A stretch of DNA of 8,795 bases from Pseudolabrys sp. (GTDB taxonomy: Bacteria; Pseudomonadota; Alphaproteobacteria; Rhizobiales; Xanthobacteraceae). Position numbers and translations under genes: made by a program. Location: NCBI GenBank assembly GCA_029945495.1, contig JAQSCR010000563.1, positions 1 to 8,795 of the forward strand, written 5' to 3'. The first letter of the stretch is position 1; every line of letters begins with the position of its first letter. Below the pieces are notes generated by a model. The model saw nothing but the letters and a program-made list of their open reading frames with translations, did no database searches and was not told the origin of the DNA. Below are positions 1-5,244 of this stretch, in pieces.

Positions 1-483
1 GGCGGCCAGATGGGCCGTGGTAACCACGCCCAGGAAGGCCACGGTATGCGCGGTCAGATGGGCCAAGGCATGCGCGGTGAGATGGGCCGCGGCCAGCGCG
101 GCGGTCCGGGCTTAACGCAAATCGACCCCGCACGGATCGATACCCTGAAGACTGAGCTCGCTATCACGGCGGCGCAGGAGCCGGCGTGGACCAAGTACGC
201 CAAGGCGGTCCAGGATACGGCGGCGTCGATCAAGACGACTCGTGAAAACATCGACCGCGACGCCATGCAGAAGCTGAGCGAGCAGGATCGCACGGCGTTC
301 AGGACCCAGCTGCAGGAGCAGCGCCAGAAGGAATTCGCGACTGTGCAGACGGCCGCGAAGGAGCTTCTCGCCACGCTCGACGACGCACAGAAGGCCAAGG
401 CGCAGGTGACTCTTCCGGGACTGGCGTTCGGCCCCGGCACGACCCGCAGTGCCGGCATGGGCGGCCCTCGGCACGAGCACTAA
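1..483 (+). CDS. LTXXQ (Spy/CpxP-like) periplasmic protein, 5' end cut off by window
   Basis: The frame is open from base 1, so the true start and any signal peptide lie upstream. An ATG at base 10 falls inside a repeat and is unlikely to be the start. Bases 10-105 encode four 8-residue Met/Gly units: MGRGNHAQ, EGHGMRGQ, MGQGMRGE, MGRGQRGG. A helical, charged segment follows, opening with IDTLKTELAITAAQEPAW, which resembles the LTXXQ motif of the Spy/CpxP family (small periplasmic proteins that sense or buffer envelope and metal stress). It is rich in Q, K, E and A and ends near VTLPGL. The C-terminus is Gly-rich and closes with the metal-ligand-like tail PRHEH. The gene is followed by a stem-loop at 538-568 and then by a secreted protein with the same repeat type. 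The family is inferred from motif and pattern; chaperone or copper-buffering function is not shown. Confidence 0.75.
   Translation, partial: GGQMGRGNHAQEGHGMRGQMGQGMRGEMGRGQRGGPGLTQIDPARIDTLKTELAITAAQEPAWTKYAKAVQDTAASIKTTRENIDRDAMQKLSEQDRTAFRTQLQEQRQKEFATVQTAAKELLATLDDAQKAKAQVTLPGLAFGPGTTRSAGMGGPRHEH
10..105 (+). repeat. Four tandem 24-bp units coding an 8-residue Met/Gly repeat
   Basis: Units start at 10, 34, 58 and 82 and encode MGRGNHAQ, EGHGMRGQ, MGQGMRGE and MGRGQRGG. The window begins GGQ, which looks like the end of a further unit, so the array probably extends upstream. It is the sister of the array at 816-935. Confidence 0.75.
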
Positions 484-537
484 GGTCCGTAACATCGCGG
501 CGCGCGGTTTTGTGAGCGCACGCCGTGATGGCTCCAA

Positions 538-568
538 GCCCTCTGGACGCATTAAACGTCTAGAGGGC
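538..568 (+). terminator. Stem-loop terminator after the LTXXQ gene
   Basis: A 12-bp inverted repeat (GCCCTCTGGACG at 538-549, CGTCTAGAGGGC at 557-568, one G-T wobble) encloses a 7-base loop. It is followed by GTTTGCGCATTT, which has only a short T run. It lies 55 bases past the stop codon and fits a rho-independent or stem-assisted terminator. The weak T tract is the main doubt. Confidence 0.6.
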
Positions 569-596
569 GTTTGCGCATTTGCGGTCAATGCCGCGC

Positions 597-613
597 GTGA
601 CAAACTTTGTCAC
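597..613. promoter_or_regulatory. 17-bp perfect palindrome, possible operator
   Basis: GTGACAAA and TTTGTCAC (8-bp arms, one central base) form a perfect inverted repeat about 95 bases before the ATG at 708. It is downstream of the terminator of the previous gene, so it falls in the promoter region of the Met/Gly-rich protein. The regulator is unknown. It could also be a weak RNA hairpin, but the near-zero spacer favours a protein-binding site. Confidence 0.45.
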
Positions 614-638
614 AAAAAGCCCTGTTTCTGAAAAACTT

Positions 639-652
639 GGGTGAAATCACCC
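639..652. promoter_or_regulatory. Palindrome GGGTGA-AA-TCACCC upstream of 708 gene
   Basis: A perfect 6-2-6 inverted repeat lies 55 bases before the start codon at 708 and 25 bases after the 597-613 palindrome. The 2-base centre is too short for a stable RNA loop, so a dimeric DNA-binding protein site is more likely. No regulator can be assigned. Confidence 0.35.
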
Positions 653-707
653 CCCTCCAATGGGCACAAGCAACGGACCCTCTGTTGTACAGACATTGGA
701 GATTTAG

Positions 708-1421
708 ATGAAGAAAAAGACATTGGTGATTGGCGGCCTCGCCGCCGGTAGTCTGCTCTTCGGTGGCTGGGCCTTGGCGCAGTCGGCCGGCCACGGCCCG
801 GGCGGCATGCGCGGTATGGGAATGGGCATGCATGGCCAGATGGGGCCGGGTACGCAGGGCCAAACAGGCCAAGGCATCCGGGGTCAGATGGGGCCTGGCA
901 TGCGCGGCCAGATGGGCGGCGGGATGATGGGAATGATGGGGGGCAACGCCACCGCGAGTGAGCGCAGCGACCTCCATGATTTGTTCGGCAACCACGATAA
1001 AATCAAACGCACGGTGACGAACCTCCCGGACGGCATTCGCACGGTCACGGAATCGGACGATCCCGAGGTTGCGGCCACGATCCAAAAGCACGTCGCCGAA
1101 ATGGGAAATCGGGTCGAAGAAGGCCGCGATCCAAATCTGCCGATCGAAACCCCGGCGCTGCACGCGATCTTCCAGAACAAGGATAAGATCAAGACCGCGT
1201 ATGAGGCGACCGAGAAGGGGATTATCGTCGTCCAGACCTCGACCGACACCACCGCTGTCAAAGCTCTGCAGGATCACGCCGCGGAAGTGACCGATCTCGC
1301 CCAGCGCGGAATGGTCGCGGCGCGCGAGGCGATGATGAAGAACGGCGGCGGCGCGATGGGCCGTGGCATGATGGGACGCGGCATGCGCGGCGCCATGAAC
1401 GATACAGAGCATCAGCATTGA
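708..1421 (+). CDS. Secreted Met/Gly-rich protein with duplicated His-containing domain
   Basis: This 237-residue protein starts at the ATG at 708, preceded by GGAG at 698-701 with a 6-base gap. The N-terminus is a clear Sec signal: KKK, a hydrophobic core of about 17 residues, and a likely cut after ALA at residue 24. Residues 37-76 are five 8-residue units (MGMGMHGQ, MGPGTQGQ, TGQGIRGQ, MGPGMRGQ, MGGGMMGM). Two homologous segments follow, about residues 88-145 and 149-205. Each has LHxxFxNxDKIK near its start (H90, H152) and a later histidine (H128 in IQKHVAEM, H190 in LQDHAAEV). The C-terminus returns to Met/Gly-rich sequence and ends TEHQH. I know no named function. Met-rich and His-rich periplasmic regions usually bind Cu(I) or other soft metals, so a metal-buffering role is inferred. 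It shares its repeat with the upstream gene, and a strong stem-loop follows its stop codon. Confidence 0.85.
   Translation: MKKKTLVIGGLAAGSLLFGGWALAQSAGHGPGGMRGMGMGMHGQMGPGTQGQTGQGIRGQMGPGMRGQMGGGMMGMMGGNATASERSDLHDLFGNHDKIKRTVTNLPDGIRTVTESDDPEVAATIQKHVAEMGNRVEEGRDPNLPIETPALHAIFQNKDKIKTAYEATEKGIIVVQTSTDTTAVKALQDHAAEVTDLAQRGMVAAREAMMKNGGGAMGRGMMGRGMRGAMNDTEHQH
816..935 (+). repeat. Five tandem 24-bp units coding an 8-residue Met/Gly repeat
   Basis: Units start at 816, 840, 864, 888 and 912. They read roughly MGxGxxGQ at protein level, with the closest copies being TGQGIRGQ and MGPGMRGQ. The same period and consensus occurs four times at 10-105 in the neighbouring gene. The DNA copies are similar but not identical, so the array is old or under selection for codon divergence. 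Confidence 0.8.
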
Positions 1422-1434
1422 GAGGTGACAAGAG

Positions 1435-1472
1435 CTGTTGGCGGCGTAGCTGTTTGCGATCGCCGCCAACAG
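1435..1472. terminator. Perfect 12-bp stem-loop between convergent genes
   Basis: CTGTTGGCGGCG (1435-1446) and CGCCGCCAACAG (1461-1472) are exact reverse complements around a 14-base loop. It begins 13 bases after the stop of the 708 gene and ends 42 bases before the stop of the minus-strand SHOCT gene. It can therefore serve as a shared, two-way terminator. On the plus strand it is followed by ATTAGTTTA, a weak T run; there is no T run on the minus side. Confidence 0.65.
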
Positions 1473-1514
1473 ATTAGTTTAGCGCCGTCTCACGTTGCGA
1501 TGTCGCGCACAGGA

Positions 1515-1733
1515 TCAGGCGTTCGCGATGAGGCGCCGCTTTTCCTCGAACTCCGCAGTGTCGATCTCGCCGCGCGCGAATCGCTGCTGCAAGATTTGCA
1601 GAGGAGTGTCTGTCGCGGCGTTGGCTTCGTGCTTGTGGGTAGAACCGCACTTGCCGCGACGCTGGCTGCGGTGGCCATCGCTCTTGCCGCAGCATTTGCC
1701 TTTGGCTTCGGATTGGGTTTGAACTTCTTGCAT
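1515..1733 (-). CDS. Small Cys/His-rich SHOCT-domain protein
   Basis: This is a 72-residue protein on the minus strand. The start ATG (1731-1733) has a good GGAG ribosome site 7 bases upstream on that strand. The N-terminal half is basic and carries C14, C15, H21, C29, H33 and H35, a spacing that looks like a metal-binding cluster. Residues about 43-72 (PLQILQQRFARGEIDTAEFEEK and on to the end) match the SHOCT short C-terminal domain, whose pattern is a Leu-rich helix, a G-x-I turn and an EFE helix. SHOCT is an oligomerisation or tethering module usually at the end of other proteins, often membrane ones. No membrane segment or signal peptide is visible here, so the protein is probably cytoplasmic. 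It is convergent with the Met/Gly-rich gene and may belong to the same metal-related group; that link is inferred. The opposite strand carries a 103-codon open frame that I judge to be a shadow. Confidence 0.75.
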   Translation of the reverse strand: MQEVQTQSEAKGKCCGKSDGHRSQRRGKCGSTHKHEANAATDTPLQILQQRFARGEIDTAEFEEKRRLIANA

Positions 1734-1751
1734 TAGTTATCTCCAGTGATG

Positions 1752-1766
1752 CCGGACCTGGTCCGG
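1752..1766. promoter_or_regulatory. 15-bp perfect palindrome ahead of SHOCT gene
   Basis: CCGGACC, one T, then GGTCCGG gives 7-bp arms around a single base. It lies 18 bases upstream of the SHOCT start codon on the minus strand, overlapping the expected leader or promoter edge. A binding site for a dimeric regulator is likely; which regulator is unknown. A short RNA hairpin is unlikely with a 1-base loop. Confidence 0.45.
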
Positions 1767-1915
1767 TTGGATGTTGCGTTTGATGTCAGGGATGCCGTTG
1801 GGCGTCGCCGGCAGTGAAGCCGGCTCGGGCGATTAACTTCGTCGATTTGCGAGGAAGTTCTTTTTTGATGCCGGCCCATTGGGGCATCCTGAACTGACCA
1901 ACATCTAGGGCGGAT

Positions 1916-1966
1916 GTGTCACAGATGTTTGTCGACGGATCGATAATTTGTGACACTATGTGTCAT
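1916..1966. promoter_or_regulatory. Cluster of GTGTCA half-sites, candidate operator for 2165 operon
   Basis: GTGTCAC at 1916-1922 and GTGACAC at 1950-1956 are exact inverted copies. The second also pairs with GTGTCA at 1960-1965, giving TGACAC-TAT-GTGTCA (6-3-6). Another GTGTC follows at 1968. Several same-motif half-sites within about 55 bases suggest a regulator site, about 200 bases before the flavoprotein start. The regulator family cannot be named from this. Confidence 0.45.
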
Positions 1967-2152
1967 GTGTCGGTCTTCTCCTGCTCTCGGGAGTGTCTAT
2001 GCCTACCGTAAATCTCTGACGTTGCTTTGATCCACCGCAACGGATAGTTCTTTTCGGCTGCAACTGATTGGTGCGGGGTCGAAGGCCTTCGGCGAGATAG
2101 GATCTGGCGATTCTGAACAAGGTCGTCTAAGACGGTCGCTCTCGCGATGTGC

Positions 2153-2157
2153 AGGAG
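2153..2157 (+). promoter_or_regulatory. Ribosome binding site AGGAG fixing the start at 2165
   Basis: AGGAG sits 7 bases before the ATG at 2165. An in-frame ATG at 2147 would place this site inside the gene and has no good site of its own, so 2165 is chosen. Confidence 0.75.
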
Positions 2158-2164
2158 TGAGCGA

Positions 2165-3205
2165 ATGACCCGTCTCAATGTGACCGTCGGCAGGACTTCT
2201 CTCAAGAATCCGATCATTGCGGGGTCGGCCGAACACCTCATCGAGGCCAGCGGCGTGCAACGCGCATTGCATGCGGGTGTCGGCGCGGTGGTCGTCAAAT
2301 CCATAAATGAATCAGACCGCGGCAAGGATCAGCTGCAGCGCGCCGAATACATGCTGCTCGATGAAGAGTGGCGCGAGATTCCGTGGATGCCGAATGCGCC
2401 GGCGACGGCGTTTATTGCATGCCGCTCCGGTTTGTCGCCGCAAAGCTTCGAGGTCTGGCTCGACCAGGCGATTAAACTCGATCGTGAGGCCGAAGCCGCG
2501 GATGCCTACGCAATCGCCAGTCTTATCGTTGCGGATCTGGCGCAGACCATCGCGATGGCGAAACAGGTGGAGCAGGCCGGCTTGCGCGTGCTTGAGTTGA
2601 ATATCGGCACACCTTATGCGAGCCAGGCTAAAGGCGTGGTTGCCACCGAACTCGATCCGGAACGGGTGCTGTCGATTGTCTCCGCGGTGCGGCAGGCGGT
2701 CAAGATTCCGTTGTGGGTCAAGATCACCGGTCAGAGCGAGCGCGTGCCAGAACTGGCCGCCGCGGCATTTCGCGCCGGCGGTGAGGCGGTGGTCATGGCC
2801 GGGCGACTGCTCGGCTTCATTCCGGATGTTGAGACTTTGCAGCCTTTTCTCAACACCACTCTGGGCGTTGGCGGACACTGGAATCTGCCACTTACCTGTC
2901 ATTGGCTCGCCGTTTCCCGGCAGCATCTTGGTGCCGACAAGCCTTTGATTGCGACAAACGGCGCGCGCAGCGGTCTCGATGTCGCGCGGATGATGCTCGC
3001 CGGTGGCAGCGCGGTGGAGATGTCATCGCAAGTGATGCTGCGTGGTACGACAGTGCTGTCGTCCGCATTGGAGGAGTTCGATGCCTATCTGCAGCGCAAG
3101 GGAATGACGGCTGCCGGGCTTGTTGGCATGGCAGCCGATCAGCGCAAGACTTTTCCAGAAATGCCCTTGCGCACGGACAACTGGAAAAAATATGTTGCGC
3201 TATAA
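2165..3205 (+). CDS. Dihydroorotate-dehydrogenase-like FMN flavoprotein (class 1/PreA-like fold)
   Basis: This 346-residue protein has the beta/alpha-barrel pattern of class 1 dihydroorotate dehydrogenases. It opens with an LKNPIIAGSA strand, then K45 in AVVVKS (flavin-contact lysine position) and K186 in WVKIT. Near the end come LIATNGARSG (262-270) and AGGSAVEMSSQVMLRG (279-294), which occupy the FMN-phosphate loops. The usual catalytic loop N-x-S-C-P-N is replaced by LNIGTPY around 145-151, so the standard Cys/Ser base is missing and true pyrimidine synthesis is unlikely. There is no C-terminal Cys-rich ferredoxin segment as in PreA. It likely oxidises or reduces a ring or unsaturated acid in the cytoplasm; the substrate is unknown. 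The start at 2165 is set by AGGAG. The next gene begins 29 bases after its stop and is probably co-transcribed with it. Confidence 0.82.
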   Translation: MTRLNVTVGRTSLKNPIIAGSAEHLIEASGVQRALHAGVGAVVVKSINESDRGKDQLQRAEYMLLDEEWREIPWMPNAPATAFIACRSGLSPQSFEVWLDQAIKLDREAEAADAYAIASLIVADLAQTIAMAKQVEQAGLRVLELNIGTPYASQAKGVVATELDPERVLSIVSAVRQAVKIPLWVKITGQSERVPELAAAAFRAGGEAVVMAGRLLGFIPDVETLQPFLNTTLGVGGHWNLPLTCHWLAVSRQHLGADKPLIATNGARSGLDVARMMLAGGSAVEMSSQVMLRGTTVLSSALEEFDAYLQRKGMTAAGLVGMAADQRKTFPEMPLRTDNWKKYVAL

Positions 3206-3220
3206 TAATGAAGACAACAT

Positions 3221-3225
3221 GGAGG
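3221..3225 (+). promoter_or_regulatory. Ribosome binding site GGAGG fixing the start at 3235
   Basis: GGAGG lies 9 bases before the ATG at 3235. The in-frame ATG at 3208 precedes this site and would add nine residues with W and R before the signal peptide, so 3235 is preferred. Confidence 0.7.
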
Positions 3226-3234
3226 AATGCCGAA

Positions 3235-4206
3235 ATGGGTCAAGTCAATAAGTCTATTGCTGTATTGGGTGTGCTTGCGGCGGTCACGCAAGCCGTGCCC
3301 GCTTCCGCCCAGGCGTGGCCAACGCGCCCCGTTACATTGGTTGTGCCGTTCACGGCCGGGACTACGTCGGATGTGATCGCCCGCAGTCTTGCGCAAGAAC
3401 TGAGCGCCAAGCTCGGACAGACCTTCGTGATCGAAAATAAGGCCGGCGCCGGCGGCAATATCGGCGCGTCGACAGTCGCTCGCGCCCAGCCAGACGGCTA
3501 CACCATTCTGTTTGCGACGACCGGGCAGGCCGCCACGAACAAGCTGATGTACAAGCAAATGGACTTCGACCCGCAGCGTGACTTTGCGCCGGTCGTGCTC
3601 GTCGCCAAGGCTCCGGTTATCATCACCGCCAAGCCGAACGCGTCTTATGCATCGCTGAAGGATTTCATCACCTATGCAAAGGCAAATCCGGGCAAGGCAA
3701 CGGGCGGATTTCCGGGCAATGGCACATTGGGCCATATCACCGGCGAATTGCTGGCCACCAAGGCGGGAATAGAGTTCGGCAAGACGCAGTATCGCGGCAG
3801 CGCGGCGATATTGACCGATCTGCTCGGCGGCCACATCGACGTCGGTATGGATTCGCTGGCGGCTTACGTTCCGTCCGTCCGCGAAGGCAAGATCAAGGCG
3901 CTGGCGATTGCGTCGTCGCAGCGGTGGTCCAAGCTTCCCGATGTGCCGACGGTCGCGGAGACGCTTCCCGGTTTCGAGGCGAGCGTGTGGTACGCCATTC
4001 TGGTTCCGGCCAAGGTTCCCGACGACGTCGTTGCGAAGTTGAACGCAGTCACCAATGCGTGGCTGAAAGAGCCGAAGACGCAGGAGTTCCTGACCGATTT
4101 TGGCGCCGTCACCGCAGGTGGCAGCCCGGCTGATTTGAAGGCCTTCACGCAGGCCGAGGTCGAGAAATGGGGCCCGATCATCAAGGCCGCGAATATCAGC
4201 TTCTAA
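3235..4206 (+). CDS. Tripartite tricarboxylate transporter (Bug/TctC family) substrate-binding protein
   Basis: This 323-residue secreted solute-binding protein has the length usual for the family. Its signal peptide has K6, a hydrophobic stretch IAVLGVLAAVTQAV and a cut site in PASAQA (after residue 25 or 27). The mature protein opens WPTRPVTLVVPFTAGTTSD, the family's first ligand loop (usually AGG-x-x-D; here AGTTSD). The second signature, VIENKAGAGGNIGA followed by PDGYTIL, spans about residues 65-92. Such proteins capture carboxylates or related small acids in the periplasm and deliver them to TctA/TctB. No TctA or TctB gene is in the window and the gene downstream is a convergent regulator, so this is an orphan binding protein locally. 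Orphan Bug proteins are common and may share a distant permease. It follows the flavoprotein gene by 29 bases, suggesting one transcript. Its last bases overlap the IclR stop codon. Confidence 0.93.
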   Translation: MGQVNKSIAVLGVLAAVTQAVPASAQAWPTRPVTLVVPFTAGTTSDVIARSLAQELSAKLGQTFVIENKAGAGGNIGASTVARAQPDGYTILFATTGQAATNKLMYKQMDFDPQRDFAPVVLVAKAPVIITAKPNASYASLKDFITYAKANPGKATGGFPGNGTLGHITGELLATKAGIEFGKTQYRGSAAILTDLLGGHIDVGMDSLAAYVPSVREGKIKALAIASSQRWSKLPDVPTVAETLPGFEASVWYAILVPAKVPDDVVAKLNAVTNAWLKEPKTQEFLTDFGAVTAGGSPADLKAFTQAEVEKWGPIIKAANISF

Positions 4207-5024
4207 CGCGCGCGGACTTTTGAAGTTCGCTTCGGATGCGGCGGCGGCTCTGCGTTGCGGCCGCCGTGTCCGAGTTTGCGGGAGATCTGCTGTGCAGCCT
4301 CGACAAGCTGCGCAACATCGGGCGGCCGCAACTTCTCGGGCAGGAACTGAATCGAGCCGACGAGCGCGATAGCCGCGATGCAGGCATCTTGCGCATCGAA
4401 GATGGGTGCCGCGACCGCGTTCAGCCCGCGCGCCACCTCTTCCGGTGACGAGGCATAGCCGAGACGCACGACCTCCTGCAGTTCCTGTTCGAGCTTGCGC
4501 GGCGAGACGATGGTCTTCTCGGTGAAGCGCTGAAGCGGCGCGGCGAGCACGCGTTCCCTGAATGGCGCCGGCGCAAAGGCAAGCATTACCTTGCCTTGGG
4601 CCGAAGCGTGAAATGTGAGTTCGCTCCCCGAGCGCACGCCGATCTCGATTGGCGACGTGCCGGCGAGCTTGTGCAGGACGAGCGCGCCGCGCGGCGTCAT
4701 TTCGGAGAGCACGATAGGCTGGCCGAGCGCGTCGCGCAACTGCCGCATCGGTCCTTCAGCCAGATGCACGAGGTCCGCTTCCGGCGCGTGGCGAGCGAGA
4801 AGCCGGCTCTTCGGGCCGATCGAGTAGCGCGATGTGGTTGAATTCTGCGAGAGATAACCCCGCTGCACCAGCGTCTGCAGATGCCGGTGCACCGATCCCT
4901 TGGTCATCTTCAGGCGTTCGGCGATCTGCGTCACGCCGAGTTCGTCGTCCGAAAACGCGACGGCCTCGAGCACATCAATGGCAAGCTGGACGGAGTGGAC
5001 ACCGCCTGATTGTGGGTCGGTCAT
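4203..5024 (-). CDS. IclR-family transcriptional regulator
   Basis: The protein has 273 residues when started at ATG 5022-5024. An N-terminal winged helix-turn-helix covers residues 9-72, with VTQIAERLKMTKGSVHRHLQ at 31-50 as the recognition unit and GYL at 57-58 beginning the wing. The IclR effector domain follows, with FHASAQGKVMLAF (138-150) and EEVARGLNAVAAPIFD (195-210), both typical of the ligand pocket. A basic tail (PPPHPKRTSKVRAR) extends past the usual end. An in-frame ATG at 5075 has a GGAG 11 bases upstream and would add 17 residues, so that start is possible. The gene is divergent from the hydrolase-cupin-aldolase row and convergent with the binding protein. Its effector is probably the substrate or an intermediate of that row, and the palindrome at 5168-5188 is its likely target. 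Both of these are inference. Confidence 0.93.
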   Translation of the reverse strand: MTDPQSGGVHSVQLAIDVLEAVAFSDDELGVTQIAERLKMTKGSVHRHLQTLVQRGYLSQNSTTSRYSIGPKSRLLARHAPEADLVHLAEGPMRQLRDALGQPIVLSEMTPRGALVLHKLAGTSPIEIGVRSGSELTFHASAQGKVMLAFAPAPFRERVLAAPLQRFTEKTIVSPRKLEQELQEVVRLGYASSPEEVARGLNAVAAPIFDAQDACIAAIALVGSIQFLPEKLRPPDVAQLVEAAQQISRKLGHGGRNAEPPPHPKRTSKVRAR

Positions 5025-5084
5025 CGGCCGTCGATACCCGGTTCGCAAGGGCAAAACAAGCTGGCAGTGAAGCATATCTCTGCA

Positions 5085-5127
5085 GGCTCCATGCTGCACC
5101 GCAACTAGGGTTTTTGCCGATGGAGCC
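5085..5127. repeat. 8-bp inverted repeat in the divergent promoter region
   Basis: GGCTCCAT (5085-5092) and ATGGAGCC (5120-5127) are exact reverse complements separated by 27 bases. They lie in the leader or promoter of the minus-strand IclR gene. This may be a second, spaced operator or a leader hairpin, or chance. Confidence 0.3.
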
Positions 5128-5136
5128 CGCCGACGG

Positions 5137-5166
5137 TTGACAGTGCGCCCACCGTTCCACTACGTT
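5137..5166 (+). promoter_or_regulatory. Candidate sigma-70 promoter of the hydrolase operon
   Basis: A perfect TTGACA at 5137-5142 is followed, 18 bases on, by a weak -10 TACGTT at 5161-5166. This puts the transcript start near 5173, inside the palindrome at 5168-5188, a layout suited to repression. The -10 matches the consensus poorly, so the assignment is tentative. Confidence 0.4.
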
Positions 5167-5167
5167 T

Positions 5168-5188
5168 GGACGGAACAGTGTTCCGTCC
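5168..5188. promoter_or_regulatory. Perfect 21-bp palindrome, probable IclR-type operator
   Basis: GGACGGAACA, one G, then TGTTCCGTCC: two exact 10-bp arms around one base. It sits in the divergent region between the IclR gene and the hydrolase operon, just after the candidate -10 box and 56 bases before the ATG at 5245. IclR-family proteins bind short palindromes with GGAAC/GTTCC-like or GAAA-like arms near promoters. Position and perfect symmetry make this the best operator candidate; binding itself is inferred. Confidence 0.7.
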
Positions 5189-5244
5189 TCGAGAACATGC
5201 TGTCGCATGAAGCGAGGCGCGGCATAAAAAAGCGCGGTGAGGAA

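Larger units (their letters stand above)
1734..2164. other. 431-base gene-free region with several palindromes
   Basis: No convincing coding sequence is seen in this gap between the divergent SHOCT gene and the flavoprotein gene. It contains the palindrome at 1752-1766 and a GCCGGC-AGTGAA-GCCGGC hairpin at 1807-1824. GATGCCG occurs three times (1749-1755, 1791-1797, 1868-1874). There is also a GTGTCAC/GTGACAC/GTGTCA half-site group at 1916-1966, a 12-bp palindrome CGAAGGCCTTCG at 2080-2091 and CGTCT-A-AGACG at 2124-2134. It must hold the promoters of both flanking genes, but I could not pick -35/-10 boxes with confidence. Minus-strand frames across 1963-2325 show no family resemblance. Confidence 0.6.

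Noticed and set aside
585..1469. 294-codon open frame on the minus strand
   Set aside because: It is antisense to the Met/Gly-rich secreted gene, which has a clear signal peptide and ribosome site. The His/Ala-rich product is the mirror of the repeat codons.
1425..1736. 103-codon plus-strand frame ending in a hydrophobic stretch
   Set aside because: It is antisense to the SHOCT gene and spans the terminator stem. Its apparent membrane segment is the mirror of the Lys/Ser/Gln-rich N-terminal codons.
1835..1866. AACTTC/GAAGTT stem followed by C and six T, as a plus-strand terminator
   Set aside because: The stem is only 6 bp and AT-rich with a 13-base loop. No plus-strand gene precedes it, because the 708 transcript should already end at 1435-1472.
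2902..3234. Long N-terminal extension of the tripartite-transporter receptor frame
   Set aside because: It overlaps the end of the flavoprotein gene, and the signal peptide and GGAGG support a start at 3235.
5154..5158. GTTCC as a third half-site next to the 5168-5188 palindrome, as in PcaU/PobR three-repeat operators
   Set aside because: Only five bases match the palindrome arm, too few to claim a third site.
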